From positions 1 to 64,000 of the forward strand of contig CAZGVB010000006.1 in the NCBI GenBank assembly GCA_964528825.1: a DNA stretch of 64,000 nucleotides, read 5' to 3'. Source of the stretch: RGIG5612 sp964528825. Its GTDB lineage: Bacteria > Bacillota > Clostridia > Lachnospirales > Lachnospiraceae. The position numbers were made by a program, and so were the translations under genes. The notes beneath the pieces were generated by a model. It was not told where the DNA came from. It did not search any database and saw nothing but the letters and a program-made list of their open reading frames with translations. Positions 23,983 to 32,176 of this stretch are shown here, one piece after another (position 1 is the first letter of the stretch; the number at the start of each line of letters is the position of its first letter).

Positions 23983-25053
23983 TCAATCCGGGATAACGAT
24001 AGGCTTGATAAGATCCTTCGGCTTATCTCTCATAAGCTCAAGAGCCTCTGCAGTATGCTCCCAGCCATGGAATACATGCGTGATCTCCGGCTTTACATCG
24101 AGTCTGCCTGATGCAACGAGCGCAGAGAGCTTCTCAAGACGAAGACGTCCGCCCGGCATAAGACCTGCCATGATCTGCTTGTGACCCATGCCGCATCCCC
24201 ATTCTACACGCGGTATCTGAACATAGTCTCCGCTTCCAAGGTAGTTGACCGATCCGATACGTCCGCCCGGCTTCAATGCCTTGATGGCAGCCTCAAATGT
24301 ATTTACATTGCCGCCAGCGATACATACGCGATCTACGCCCTTACCGCCTGTCATTGCAAGTACCTGCTCTTCGATAGGTCCTTCCTTATATGAGATGAAG
24401 TCTGTTGCACCATATCCCTTTGCAGCCTCTACGCATACAGGACGGGTGCCGACACAGATGATACGCGATGCTCCTCTGAGATTTGCTCCGGCAACTGCCA
24501 TAAGACCTACAGCTCCGATACCGATAACAAGTACTGTATCACCGAACTGGATATCGGCCAGCTCTGCAGCATGGAAACCTGTAGGAACCATATCAGAAAG
24601 GATACATGCCTCCTCAACGCTCATTCCGTCCGGAATAAGAGCAAGGTTGCCGTCTGCATCGTTTACATGGAAATATTCGGCAAATACGCCATCCTTAAAG
24701 TTGGAGAACTTCCATCCTGCAAGCATGCCGCCTGAATGCATGGAATATCCTGCCTGAGCCTCAAGAGAGTTCCAATCCGGGGTAATGGCAGGTACCAGTA
24801 CTCTGTCTCCTACCTTAAAATCCTTTACCTCAGATCCTACTTCAACAATCTCACCACAGCCCTCATGGCCAAGGATCATATCGGTACGCTCTCCGAGAGC
24901 GCCCTCATATACTGTATGCACATCCGATGTACAAATAGCGATAGCAAGCGGCTTTACGATGGCATCCATCGGTCCGCACTTTGGGATTTCCTTCTCGATC
25001 CAGCCTACCTTGCCGATACCGAGCATTGCAAATCCTTTCATTGTTCCTGTCAT
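23983..25053 (-). CDS. zinc-dependent secondary alcohol dehydrogenase
   Basis: A 356-residue medium-chain dehydrogenase very similar to the NADP-dependent enzymes of Thermoanaerobacter brockii and Clostridium beijerinckii. Catalytic zinc ligands are in ICTSDVHT (Cys) and MILGHEGCGE (His-Glu), plus the conserved Asp in ACILSDMVPTG. The dinucleotide motif is GIGAVGLMA; the following VGTRP and GYGATD resemble the G-S/T-R...Y set that gives NADP specificity. It would interconvert ketones or aldehydes with alcohols, for example acetone and isopropanol. It is a single gene with an AAAGGAG site, its own promoter and terminator. Confidence 0.9.
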   Translation of the reverse strand: MTGTMKGFAMLGIGKVGWIEKEIPKCGPMDAIVKPLAIAICTSDVHTVYEGALGERTDMILGHEGCGEIVEVGSEVKDFKVGDRVLVPAITPDWNSLEAQAGYSMHSGGMLAGWKFSNFKDGVFAEYFHVNDADGNLALIPDGMSVEEACILSDMVPTGFHAAELADIQFGDTVLVIGIGAVGLMAVAGANLRGASRIICVGTRPVCVEAAKGYGATDFISYKEGPIEEQVLAMTGGKGVDRVCIAGGNVNTFEAAIKALKPGGRIGSVNYLGSGDYVQIPRVEWGCGMGHKQIMAGLMPGGRLRLEKLSALVASGRLDVKPEITHVFHGWEHTAEALELMRDKPKDLIKPIVIPD

Positions 25054-25076
25054 AGCAACTGACTCCTTTCAAAGAT

Positions 25077-25105
25077 ATATCAACATTTCATGTTCGTAAA
25101 ATCAA
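25077..25105 (-). promoter_or_regulatory. candidate promoter of the dehydrogenase gene with palindrome
   Basis: On the minus strand TTGATT (25105-25100), 17 nt, TGATAT (25082-25077). The spacer holds AACATGAAATGTT (25082-25094), a 5-bp inverted repeat with a 3-nt centre. The -10 box is weak, so an activator or repressor may act here. Confidence 0.4.
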
Positions 25106-25180
25106 ACAATATGCCGCAAATGATACATTCGGATTGGGCTCTTTAAAAGTACCATTTCTATTATCTTTGATAGGACCAGT

Positions 25181-28100
25181 TTACTCAGATCTGAGTGCCG
25201 CAACAGGATCACTCTTTGCGGCCTTTCTCGCAGGTATAAAGCCCGCGATGATAGTCAATCCGACACTCAGCAATATGAGTACTATACCTCCGGCCACAGG
25301 AAGCGAGGCATTCACCGATACATTTCCCGCAATGCTGTGTATGATAGCATTTATGGGGATAAGAAGAAGCAATGTTACGAGTATACCTATCACGCCTGCC
25401 AAAAAACCTATGATAAAGGTTTCGGCATTGAAGACATTGGCGACATTATTCTTCGAGGCGCCCATAGCTCTGAGTATACCTATCTCCTTACGCCGCTCAA
25501 GCACGCTTATAAATGTTATGACGCCTATCATGATTGACGATACCACCAAGGATATGCCTACAAATGCCATAAGAACATAGCTTATCACATTTACGATCGT
25601 GGTAACCGAGCTGAGCATGGTGCCTACTATATCCGTATATGTGATCACCTTGTCCTCTTCACCCATATCACGCATATCTTGATTATAGGCATCAAGGATT
25701 TCTGTTATCTGCGCCTTGGCATCAAAATCCGACGGATAGATAAGTATGGAATATGGTTCAGAATCATTTGCATATCCGAATGCGGAAAGATTGCTGTCTG
25801 CAGTCTGCGCAGCGGTACCGGACATCAGAGAGGAAAACAGCTGCTGCATTTCATCGGCAGACATATCAAAGCTTACGATATCACCGAGAGTATCCGCATC
25901 TGCACTAAGCAGCCCTGATATGCCGGACGACATAGAATCCATCATATCCGTTACAGATGCCGCCAGAGCCTTTGAGATCTGTGCCGTCACCTCCGACAGC
26001 ACCACATTCATCTGCTCACTCATATTTTGAGACGCAGATGTGATCAGATCGGCAAGTACAGTTTCCAGATTTGAGCTTAGCCGATCTATATCCACCATCC
26101 TCGTGATACCCTCTCGTATCACACTTTTCGCCCTTGATGAATCCAGATATTTTTCAAATGACGATATCAGTGCGTCCGGACCCGGGGCATTTCTTTCCTC
26201 TATATACTCCTTGTATCCGTCTGCAAGAGCCTGCGCTATGGCCATCGCCTGTTCCTTTGATATGGTGATATCCGACAGATCCTTTATAAGATCGTCTCTA
26301 ATATCTTCGATCAGCGTGCCAAATTCCTCCGATGCAAGATAGGCCATGATATTTTCAGCCTGTGTGCTTTCATCGAGCCCATGTGAAGAGACATAATCAT
26401 TGTATCCTTCTATGATCTGAGCTGCCATCTGAGCAAGGCGTTCCTTTGTTATGACCTGATCTCCTCTTTCCGACAGAATCTTTTGAAGCTCTTCTTTTAA
26501 TATCTCGGCGGCCTCATCAGACTCCAGATATTCCATAAATACTGCCGCAACTTCCGCTGCAGACGGCATGTCGTTTTCCTTTGCATAAAGCTCATAATCC
26601 TCAAGGAGATCTTCAAAAAGCGCAGAGAGATTGTCATATGAAAAATCCGTTTCTACGCCTTCCAGCAGCTGATCAAGCATGTCCTCTGACAATGAAGGAA
26701 GCATAGACAACAGAGCATCCTTATCTATCATATCCGCAATATCGGTATCCGATAATATCTCGCTCATATCGAGAGTCATATCGCTCATGCTGACCCCGCC
26801 GAATATACCGTCCGTATTAAAAAGAGACTGCAGTTTGCTCTCATCTACATCTATAAGATCCGCCAGATCAAAAGAATCCTCTGCGGACTGCTCGGTAAAT
26901 TTTTTACCAGTAAGTACGTTTATTTCGTCGTCACTAAGCTGCGCCGCAACTATATCCGAATGCTGCGCATATTCCATAAGCTGCTCCGTCAGCTCGTGTG
27001 TATATCCTATGCCTGTAGAGAGCATGGCAATATCCGTATCCGCCTTCGGCTGCACTATGCCGGTCACGGTAAGCTCCTTGCCGTCGGCAGCAAGCTTATT
27101 TATATATTCACTGTCACCGCTTTTGTCTACCCATATTCCGAGCTCTTCGTCATATATATAATAATCCGCACTGCGCACGAGCTTGCATGTTACGCCCAGA
27201 AAATCGTCATATGTATATTGAGCTGTAAGCGCGGATCCTACATCATATTCCTTCCCCTCCTGAGCAGCTTTGATCATCTCTTCAAGCTCATCATGGTCAC
27301 CGAGTCCAAGCGCATAGAGCATAAGATCGCTGATGCCTCCGTCGCGGCTCAGCACGAGCACGAGCTCGTTGCTGCTCTCAGGCCAGTGACCCGCCTTTAT
27401 ATCATATTGCTGCTCATACAGTTCTTTATCCGCAGGAAGCTCGAAATATGAATCTGTCCCTGACGAAAAGAGACTTGAAAATGAATTTTCCTCCGTGAGC
27501 TTTGCAGGATTTACTTTATTATATTCATCATCCTCCTCATCATAGGCATATATCTGCGGCGTGATATTGTATGTATATTCTATAGCAGATGCATATTTAT
27601 ATATATCACACTCGTCACTTTCCAAATATTCCTTTAATGAGGCCAGATCATTTGATGTAAAGCCGGAAACCATACTTGTGATGGTCTCATATATCCTGAC
27701 ATTTTTATTCGTGATCGCGGCAGCATCACTCTCTGTTCCTTCTGCATCAGACGTTGCCTTGGTGCCCGCGCATGAAGTCTTTTTAGCTGAAGATGAGGAT
27801 TCGTCAGCGGATGCATCAGTCACATCGGCATCACCATTACTGCTTTTTCCTGTGGATGAAGCAGTCTCGAGCATGGCTGTAAAATCATATCCCGTCTTTG
27901 TGATCTGCAGCGGATATTCCGACAGAGCCTCTCTTTCGGTGTCCTCTATATATTGATTGACACCGTTTGCGATAGAAAGGATCAATGCTATGCCTATGAT
28001 GCCTATAGAGCCCGCGGCAGCCACCATGATCGTCCTTGCCTTCTTTGTCCAGAGATTGTTGAAGCTGAGCTGTAAGGCAGTGAGAAATGACATAGATGCT

Positions 28101-29008
28101 TTTTTCTTCTTTTTGTGCTCAGCATTCTTGTCAGAGGCGCCAAGCATCTCACCGCCGCCGTTGCCGTCACCNNNNNNNNNNNNNNNNNNNNNNNNNNNNN
28201 NNNNNNNNNNNNNNNNNNNNNNNNNNNNNNNNNNNNNNNNNNNNNNNNNNNNNNNNNNNNNNNNNNNNNNNTCCGTATAACCATCCATCTCCGCACATAT
28301 AGGGCAATATACACCGGCCGCCTCATGCATATCCGCAGGGTCTGAGTCATCTGTTATCCTGCCGTCCTTCAGATTGACGATACGTGTGGCATATTCCTGC
28401 GCAAGCTGCGGATTGTGAGTGACCATCACTACCAATCTGTCCTTGGATATTTCCTTCAAAAGCTCCATGACCTGCACACTTGTCTTGCTGTCAAGAGCGC
28501 CTGTGGGTTCATCTGCAAGCACTATATCTGGATCGTTGACAAGTGCTCTGGCTATAGCCACTCTTTGCATCTGTCCTCCGGACATCTGGCCCGGCTTTTT
28601 ATTGATCTGATCGGCCAGTCCCACCTTGCGAAGTGCCTCTACGGCCTTTGCCCTTTTTACTGCAGGTGAAATCCCCGATATGGTAAGAGCAAGCTCAACA
28701 TTCGCGAGCACGGTCTGATGTGGAATCAGATTGTAGCTTTGAAATACAAAGCCTATCGTATGATTTCTGTATGAATCCCAGTCTCTGTCACGATATTTTT
28801 TTGTCGAAATACCATTGATGATCAGATCGCCGCTGTCATATCTGTCAAGTCCGCCGATGATATTGAGCAGCGTCGTCTTGCCCGAGCCGCTGGGCCCGAG
28901 TATGGCAACAAATTCGCTGTCCCTTAAAGTAAGAGAGACTCCGTCCAATGCATTCTGAACGAAGCCTCCTGTCTTATATGTTTTCCTTATATCACATATA
29001 CGAAGCAA
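25181..29008 (-). CDS. fused ABC ATPase and FtsX-like permease with very large exposed domain
   Basis: A polypeptide of about 1,275 residues as drawn, interrupted by the 100-N gap. The N-terminal 230 residues are a LolD/MacB-type ATPase: Walker A GPSGSGKT at 38-45, signature MSGGQ at 143-147, Walker B IVLADE near 168. After a CPIC-containing linker and the gap comes a permease: one membrane helix, about 750 residues of exposed, acidic, mostly helical domain, then three helices with the FtsX motif ERRKEIGILRAMGAS near the C terminus. A TTG start 3 nt after the ung stop has an AAAGG site and an in-frame stop just upstream. It follows a response regulator, histidine kinase and ung in one operon, suggesting an envelope-stress or peptide-sensing exporter. 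The true length is uncertain because of the gap. Confidence 0.82.
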   Translation of the reverse strand: MLRICDIRKTYKTGGFVQNALDGVSLTLRDSEFVAILGPSGSGKTTLLNIIGGLDRYDSGDLIINGISTKKYRDRDWDSYRNHTIGFVFQSYNLIPHQTVLANVELALTISGISPAVKRAKAVEALRKVGLADQINKKPGQMSGGQMQRVAIARALVNDPDIVLADEPTGALDSKTSVQVMELLKEISKDRLVVMVTHNPQLAQEYATRIVNLKDGRITDDSDPADMHEAAGVYCPICAEMDGYTXXXXXXXXXXXXXXXXXXXXXXXXXXXXXXXXXXGDGNGGGEMLGASDKNAEHKKKKKASMSFLTALQLSFNNLWTKKARTIMVAAAGSIGIIGIALILSIANGVNQYIEDTEREALSEYPLQITKTGYDFTAMLETASSTGKSSNGDADVTDASADESSSSAKKTSCAGTKATSDAEGTESDAAAITNKNVRIYETITSMVSGFTSNDLASLKEYLESDECDIYKYASAIEYTYNITPQIYAYDEEDDEYNKVNPAKLTEENSFSSLFSSGTDSYFELPADKELYEQQYDIKAGHWPESSNELVLVLSRDGGISDLMLYALGLGDHDELEEMIKAAQEGKEYDVGSALTAQYTYDDFLGVTCKLVRSADYYIYDEELGIWVDKSGDSEYINKLAADGKELTVTGIVQPKADTDIAMLSTGIGYTHELTEQLMEYAQHSDIVAAQLSDDEINVLTGKKFTEQSAEDSFDLADLIDVDESKLQSLFNTDGIFGGVSMSDMTLDMSEILSDTDIADMIDKDALLSMLPSLSEDMLDQLLEGVETDFSYDNLSALFEDLLEDYELYAKENDMPSAAEVAAVFMEYLESDEAAEILKEELQKILSERGDQVITKERLAQMAAQIIEGYNDYVSSHGLDESTQAENIMAYLASEEFGTLIEDIRDDLIKDLSDITISKEQAMAIAQALADGYKEYIEERNAPGPDALISSFEKYLDSSRAKSVIREGITRMVDIDRLSSNLETVLADLITSASQNMSEQMNVVLSEVTAQISKALAASVTDMMDSMSSGISGLLSADADTLGDIVSFDMSADEMQQLFSSLMSGTAAQTADSNLSAFGYANDSEPYSILIYPSDFDAKAQITEILDAYNQDMRDMGEEDKVITYTDIVGTMLSSVTTIVNVISYVLMAFVGISLVVSSIMIGVITFISVLERRKEIGILRAMGASKNNVANVFNAETFIIGFLAGVIGILVTLLLLIPINAIIHSIAGNVSVNASLPVAGGIVLILLSVGLTIIAGFIPARKAAKSDPVAALRSE
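28172..28271. other. assembly gap of 100 N
   Basis: Exactly 100 N inside the linker between the ATPase and permease parts of the fused ABC gene. One hundred is a common placeholder, so the true length is unknown. The flanks do not overlap. The sequence on the low-coordinate side encodes a Gly/Asp/Asn-rich linker, which suggests a repetitive region. Confidence 0.95.
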
Positions 29009-29011
29009 GTG

Positions 29012-29686
29012 TCATATCCTTTCTATTTGCCAATCTATAGGGCTTATCCCGTTAGATATCAAAAATTCATTGCATTTTGAAAAGTGCCTGCAGCCGAAGA
29101 AACCTCGATATGCCGAAAGAGGACTCGGATGAGGGGCCTCGAGGACAAGCTGTCTGGCATTGTTCAGCATCGTTTTTTTTGCTCTCGCGGGGCTTCCCCA
29201 CAGCAGGTATACGATAGGTCTATCCTGTGCATTCAATATGCGTATCACCGCATCGGTGAACTCCTCCCAGCCGATATTTTTATGTGAATTCGGCTCATGC
29301 GCTCTCACCGTCAGCACTGTATTGAGCAACAGTACACCCTCTCTTGCCCATTTTTCAAGGCAGCCGTGATTCGGTATATCGCATCCCAGATCGTCATGAA
29401 GCTCTTTATAAATATTTGCGAGTGAGGGAGGTATATCTATACCTTTATTTACCGAAAAGCACAGCCCATGTGCCTGACCGCAGTTGTGGTACGGATCCTG
29501 ACCCAGGATTACCGCCTTTACATCAGCAAGAGGTGTAAGATGAAATGCATTGAATATATCCTCGGACGGCGGAAAGACCGTCTCGGTCCTGTATGCATTT
29601 ACTACTTTTTTGTACAATTCCCTGTAATAAGGCTTTTCATATTCGGCTTTGAGTGCGTCATTCCAATCGTTATTTATCGCCGCCAT
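29012..29686 (-). CDS. ung: uracil-DNA glycosylase, family 1
   Basis: A 224-residue enzyme with the catalytic water-activating motif GQDPYH and the DNA-intercalation motif HPSPLSAYRGFFG of family-1 UDG. It removes uracil from DNA in base excision repair. The ATG at 29686 overlaps the end of the histidine kinase gene by 17 nt; the longer reading from 29725 adds unconserved residues. Its place between a two-component system and an ABC exporter appears to be operon hitch-hiking rather than function. Confidence 0.96.
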   Translation of the reverse strand: MAAINNDWNDALKAEYEKPYYRELYKKVVNAYRTETVFPPSEDIFNAFHLTPLADVKAVILGQDPYHNCGQAHGLCFSVNKGIDIPPSLANIYKELHDDLGCDIPNHGCLEKWAREGVLLLNTVLTVRAHEPNSHKNIGWEEFTDAVIRILNAQDRPIVYLLWGSPARAKKTMLNNARQLVLEAPHPSPLSAYRGFFGCRHFSKCNEFLISNGISPIDWQIERI

Positions 29687-31337
29687 TATCCTGCACCATA
29701 TCCTTTTCCTCGATATATAACGCATCCACTACTTCATCCTCGCCGTGTCTGCCGTCACCTCCGGCTCGCTCTGACGGGATCTCGGTAAACTTTTTCAGGC
29801 TGCTGCCTATAGGCTTTTTCTTTTGCTTAGTTGTCTCTTCGGTGCACTTGGCAGCTTCAAGATTTATCCAGAATGATACGCCGTCCTCTTCGTTGTATAC
29901 GCCGCACTCCTGACCCAGCGTATCCGCTACCGCCTTTACTATGGAAAGGCCCAGTCCGCTGCCGCCGTAGGCACGTGTTCTTGCCTTATCGACCTTGTAG
30001 AACTTGCCCCAGATCTTGCTCTGTTCCTCTTCCGGTATCTGACTTCCGGTATTGGTCACGGTCACCCTTACGGTCTTTTCGTCCAGATATCTTGCGCCGA
30101 TTTTTATGATCTTGCGTTCGTCCATATGATTCATGGCATTGTTCACATAATTCATAAGGACCTCTTCTACAAGAAATTCATCAGACCAGACATATACCTG
30201 AGACGTATTATCAAAGAAGATATTCGCTCCCTTTTCCTCTATGACTATGCTCATGGTATTTAAGAAGCCGTCTATCACATCTGTCACACTGAAGCGTTCC
30301 AGAGTCACATCGCCGCCGCCGTTTTCGAGCTGATTGAGTGCAGCCAGCTTCTTTATCATGACATTCATCTTTTCCGCCTCATCTATGATGACATCACAAT
30401 AATAGTCCCTGCCCTCGGCGCTTTCGGCAATGCCTTCCTTCAGGCCCTCGGCATATCCGGATATCAATGCTATAGGTGTCTTAAGCTCATGTGAGACATC
30501 GGACATATATTTTCTGCGGGCCTCATCCTGCTCTATGCGCCCCTTCAATTCCTTTTCAAGCTTGAGATTGCTTGTCTTAAGCTCCGAAATAGTCTTTTCA
30601 AGCTTGTGTGACAGCTCTGTTATGTTGTCACCTATCATGCCTATCTCATCCTTGCCGTGGCCGCGTCCCTTGCTGTTCGTATATTCCACGTCAAACTCTC
30701 CTTTGTTTGCCTTTTGAGCAAATTCCAGGAGTCTGTTAAGTGATGCGGTATATGGTCTGATAACAAGGATGCCCATGATAGATACAAAGAAATATGTGGC
30801 GATGAATACGAAGCAAAGGAACATCAATGACACCTTGGAGGTCTGATTGATCCCCGCATAGGATGAGCGCGCTATAAGTATGTTGCCGTTATCAAGTGTT
30901 CCCCAGATCTCGACATATCCTGTCCCGTCTGTACGCCCGTTATGCATCTGAAGCACATACCTGTCATTGCTTGATATGACCTTTACATCGTCTGAAGATC
31001 TCGAGAACATGATATCATTGAGTCTTTTAAAAAGAGTCGACGAATCACCGAAGGCATAATCTATCGTACCGGTGGGATTGATAATGAGCAAAGATATGGT
31101 ATTTTCTTCACACAAGGTCGAGAGCTCTGAATATCCCTCATCGTCCAGCGATGTATCGCCTTCTACATCTTCATACATTTCGTTTATCTGCTGATAAACA
31201 TTCTTCATGACGCGCTGCTTCGCGGTCACATAGAATTGATTTGAAAAAGCAAAGCTCAGTCCGAGTCCTATGACAAGCGCCATGAAGACAACGAACATCA
31301 GAGACATCAGGGATTTTCTTTGAAACGGTTTTTTCAT
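29670..31337 (-). CDS. sensor histidine kinase
   Basis: A 555-residue membrane kinase. Two membrane helices (about residues 10-30 and 170-195) flank an extracytoplasmic sensor of about 140 residues, followed by a HAMP linker, the phospho-acceptor His near residue 283 in DVSHELKTPIALISGYAEG, and an ATPase domain with N box NYVNNAMNH and G box GGSGLGLSIVKAV. The C-terminal 60 residues are a charged extension beyond the kinase domain. Its partner is the OmpR-type regulator encoded 55 nt upstream. Signal unknown; the downstream ABC exporter suggests a peptide or envelope cue. Confidence 0.93.
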   Translation of the reverse strand: MKKPFQRKSLMSLMFVVFMALVIGLGLSFAFSNQFYVTAKQRVMKNVYQQINEMYEDVEGDTSLDDEGYSELSTLCEENTISLLIINPTGTIDYAFGDSSTLFKRLNDIMFSRSSDDVKVISSNDRYVLQMHNGRTDGTGYVEIWGTLDNGNILIARSSYAGINQTSKVSLMFLCFVFIATYFFVSIMGILVIRPYTASLNRLLEFAQKANKGEFDVEYTNSKGRGHGKDEIGMIGDNITELSHKLEKTISELKTSNLKLEKELKGRIEQDEARRKYMSDVSHELKTPIALISGYAEGLKEGIAESAEGRDYYCDVIIDEAEKMNVMIKKLAALNQLENGGGDVTLERFSVTDVIDGFLNTMSIVIEEKGANIFFDNTSQVYVWSDEFLVEEVLMNYVNNAMNHMDERKIIKIGARYLDEKTVRVTVTNTGSQIPEEEQSKIWGKFYKVDKARTRAYGGSGLGLSIVKAVADTLGQECGVYNEEDGVSFWINLEAAKCTEETTKQKKKPIGSSLKKFTEIPSERAGGDGRHGEDEVVDALYIEEKDMVQDNGGDK

Positions 31338-31392
31338 GGCTCTTCAGGTCCTTACGGATATAATATTATCTGTTCTGCTATATGGATGCCCT

Positions 31393-32076
31393 TTACTGCT
31401 CATCGGGCTCGAATTTGTAGCCCATGCCCCAGATGGTCTTGATATAATCTCCGCACTCACCGAGCTTGCTCCTGATCTTCTTTACATGTGTATCTATAGT
31501 TCTCGCATCTCCGAAATAATCATAATTCCATACGCAATTAAGAATCTTTTCTCTCGAGAGTGCTATGCCCTTATTCTCGATAAAGAAGCAAAGCAGCTCA
31601 AATTCCTTATAGCTGAGATCCGCATTTTTACCCTTTACCGTCACTATATGTGATGTCTTATTTACTACAATATCTCCGGCAGTAAGCACATCCTCTGCAC
31701 CCAGCTTGTTTGCACGTCTGAGTATAGCATCAATCCTTGCCACAAGTATCTTCGGGCTGAACGGCTTAGTGATATATTCATCTATCCCGAGCTCGTATCC
31801 CAGCAGCTCGTCCTTCTCATCAGACTTTGCCGTAAGCATAATGACGGGTACCTTTGAGAACTTTCTTATCTCACGGCAGGTCTCCCAGCCGTCAAGCTTC
31901 GGCATCATGACATCCAAGATGACAAGATCGATCTTGTTGTCCTTGTACATCATATCTATGGCTTCTTCACCATTTGCTGCCTCAAGTACTATATAATCCT
32001 TTGCCGTAAGAAAGTCCTTCACGATCTTTCTCATTCTCGCTTCGTCATCCACTATAAGTATCTTAAGCTCGTTCAT
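31393..32076 (-). CDS. OmpR/PhoB-type response regulator
   Basis: A 227-residue regulator: receiver domain at residues 1-120 with the acidic pocket DDE near residue 11, phospho-acceptor Asp in VILDVMMPKLDG near residue 55 and the Lys in YITKPF; then a winged-helix DNA-binding domain ending FGDARTIDTHVKKIRSKL and GMGYKFEPD. A GAGAGGTG site precedes the ATG. First gene of the operon with the histidine kinase, ung and the fused ABC transporter. It probably controls the transporter and its own operon. Confidence 0.95.
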   Translation of the reverse strand: MNELKILIVDDEARMRKIVKDFLTAKDYIVLEAANGEEAIDMMYKDNKIDLVILDVMMPKLDGWETCREIRKFSKVPVIMLTAKSDEKDELLGYELGIDEYITKPFSPKILVARIDAILRRANKLGAEDVLTAGDIVVNKTSHIVTVKGKNADLSYKEFELLCFFIENKGIALSREKILNCVWNYDYFGDARTIDTHVKKIRSKLGECGDYIKTIWGMGYKFEPDEQ

Positions 32077-32101
32077 GTCACACCTCTCAGCTTATATGGT
32101 A

Positions 32102-32115
32102 CCGTATCTATACGG
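32102..32115. promoter_or_regulatory. inverted repeat CCGTAT-AG-ATACGG between divergent genes
   Basis: A 6-bp inverted repeat lies 26 bases upstream of the response-regulator ATG and about 60 bases upstream of rqcH. It may be an operator for the two-component operon or a small leader hairpin. Confidence 0.4.
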
Positions 32116-32161
32116 CATAATAATCTGCTTTGAATTCTATGCTCTTATTGTGAAAAAAATG

Positions 32162-32170
32162 TGATACAAT
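32162..32170 (+). promoter_or_regulatory. extended -10 promoter of rqcH
   Basis: TGATACAAT is an extended -10 (TG, one base, TACAAT at 32165-32170) with no good -35 box. A start about 7 nt downstream would be at base 32177, the A of the rqcH start codon. Confidence 0.6.
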
Positions 32171-32176
32171 CATATT

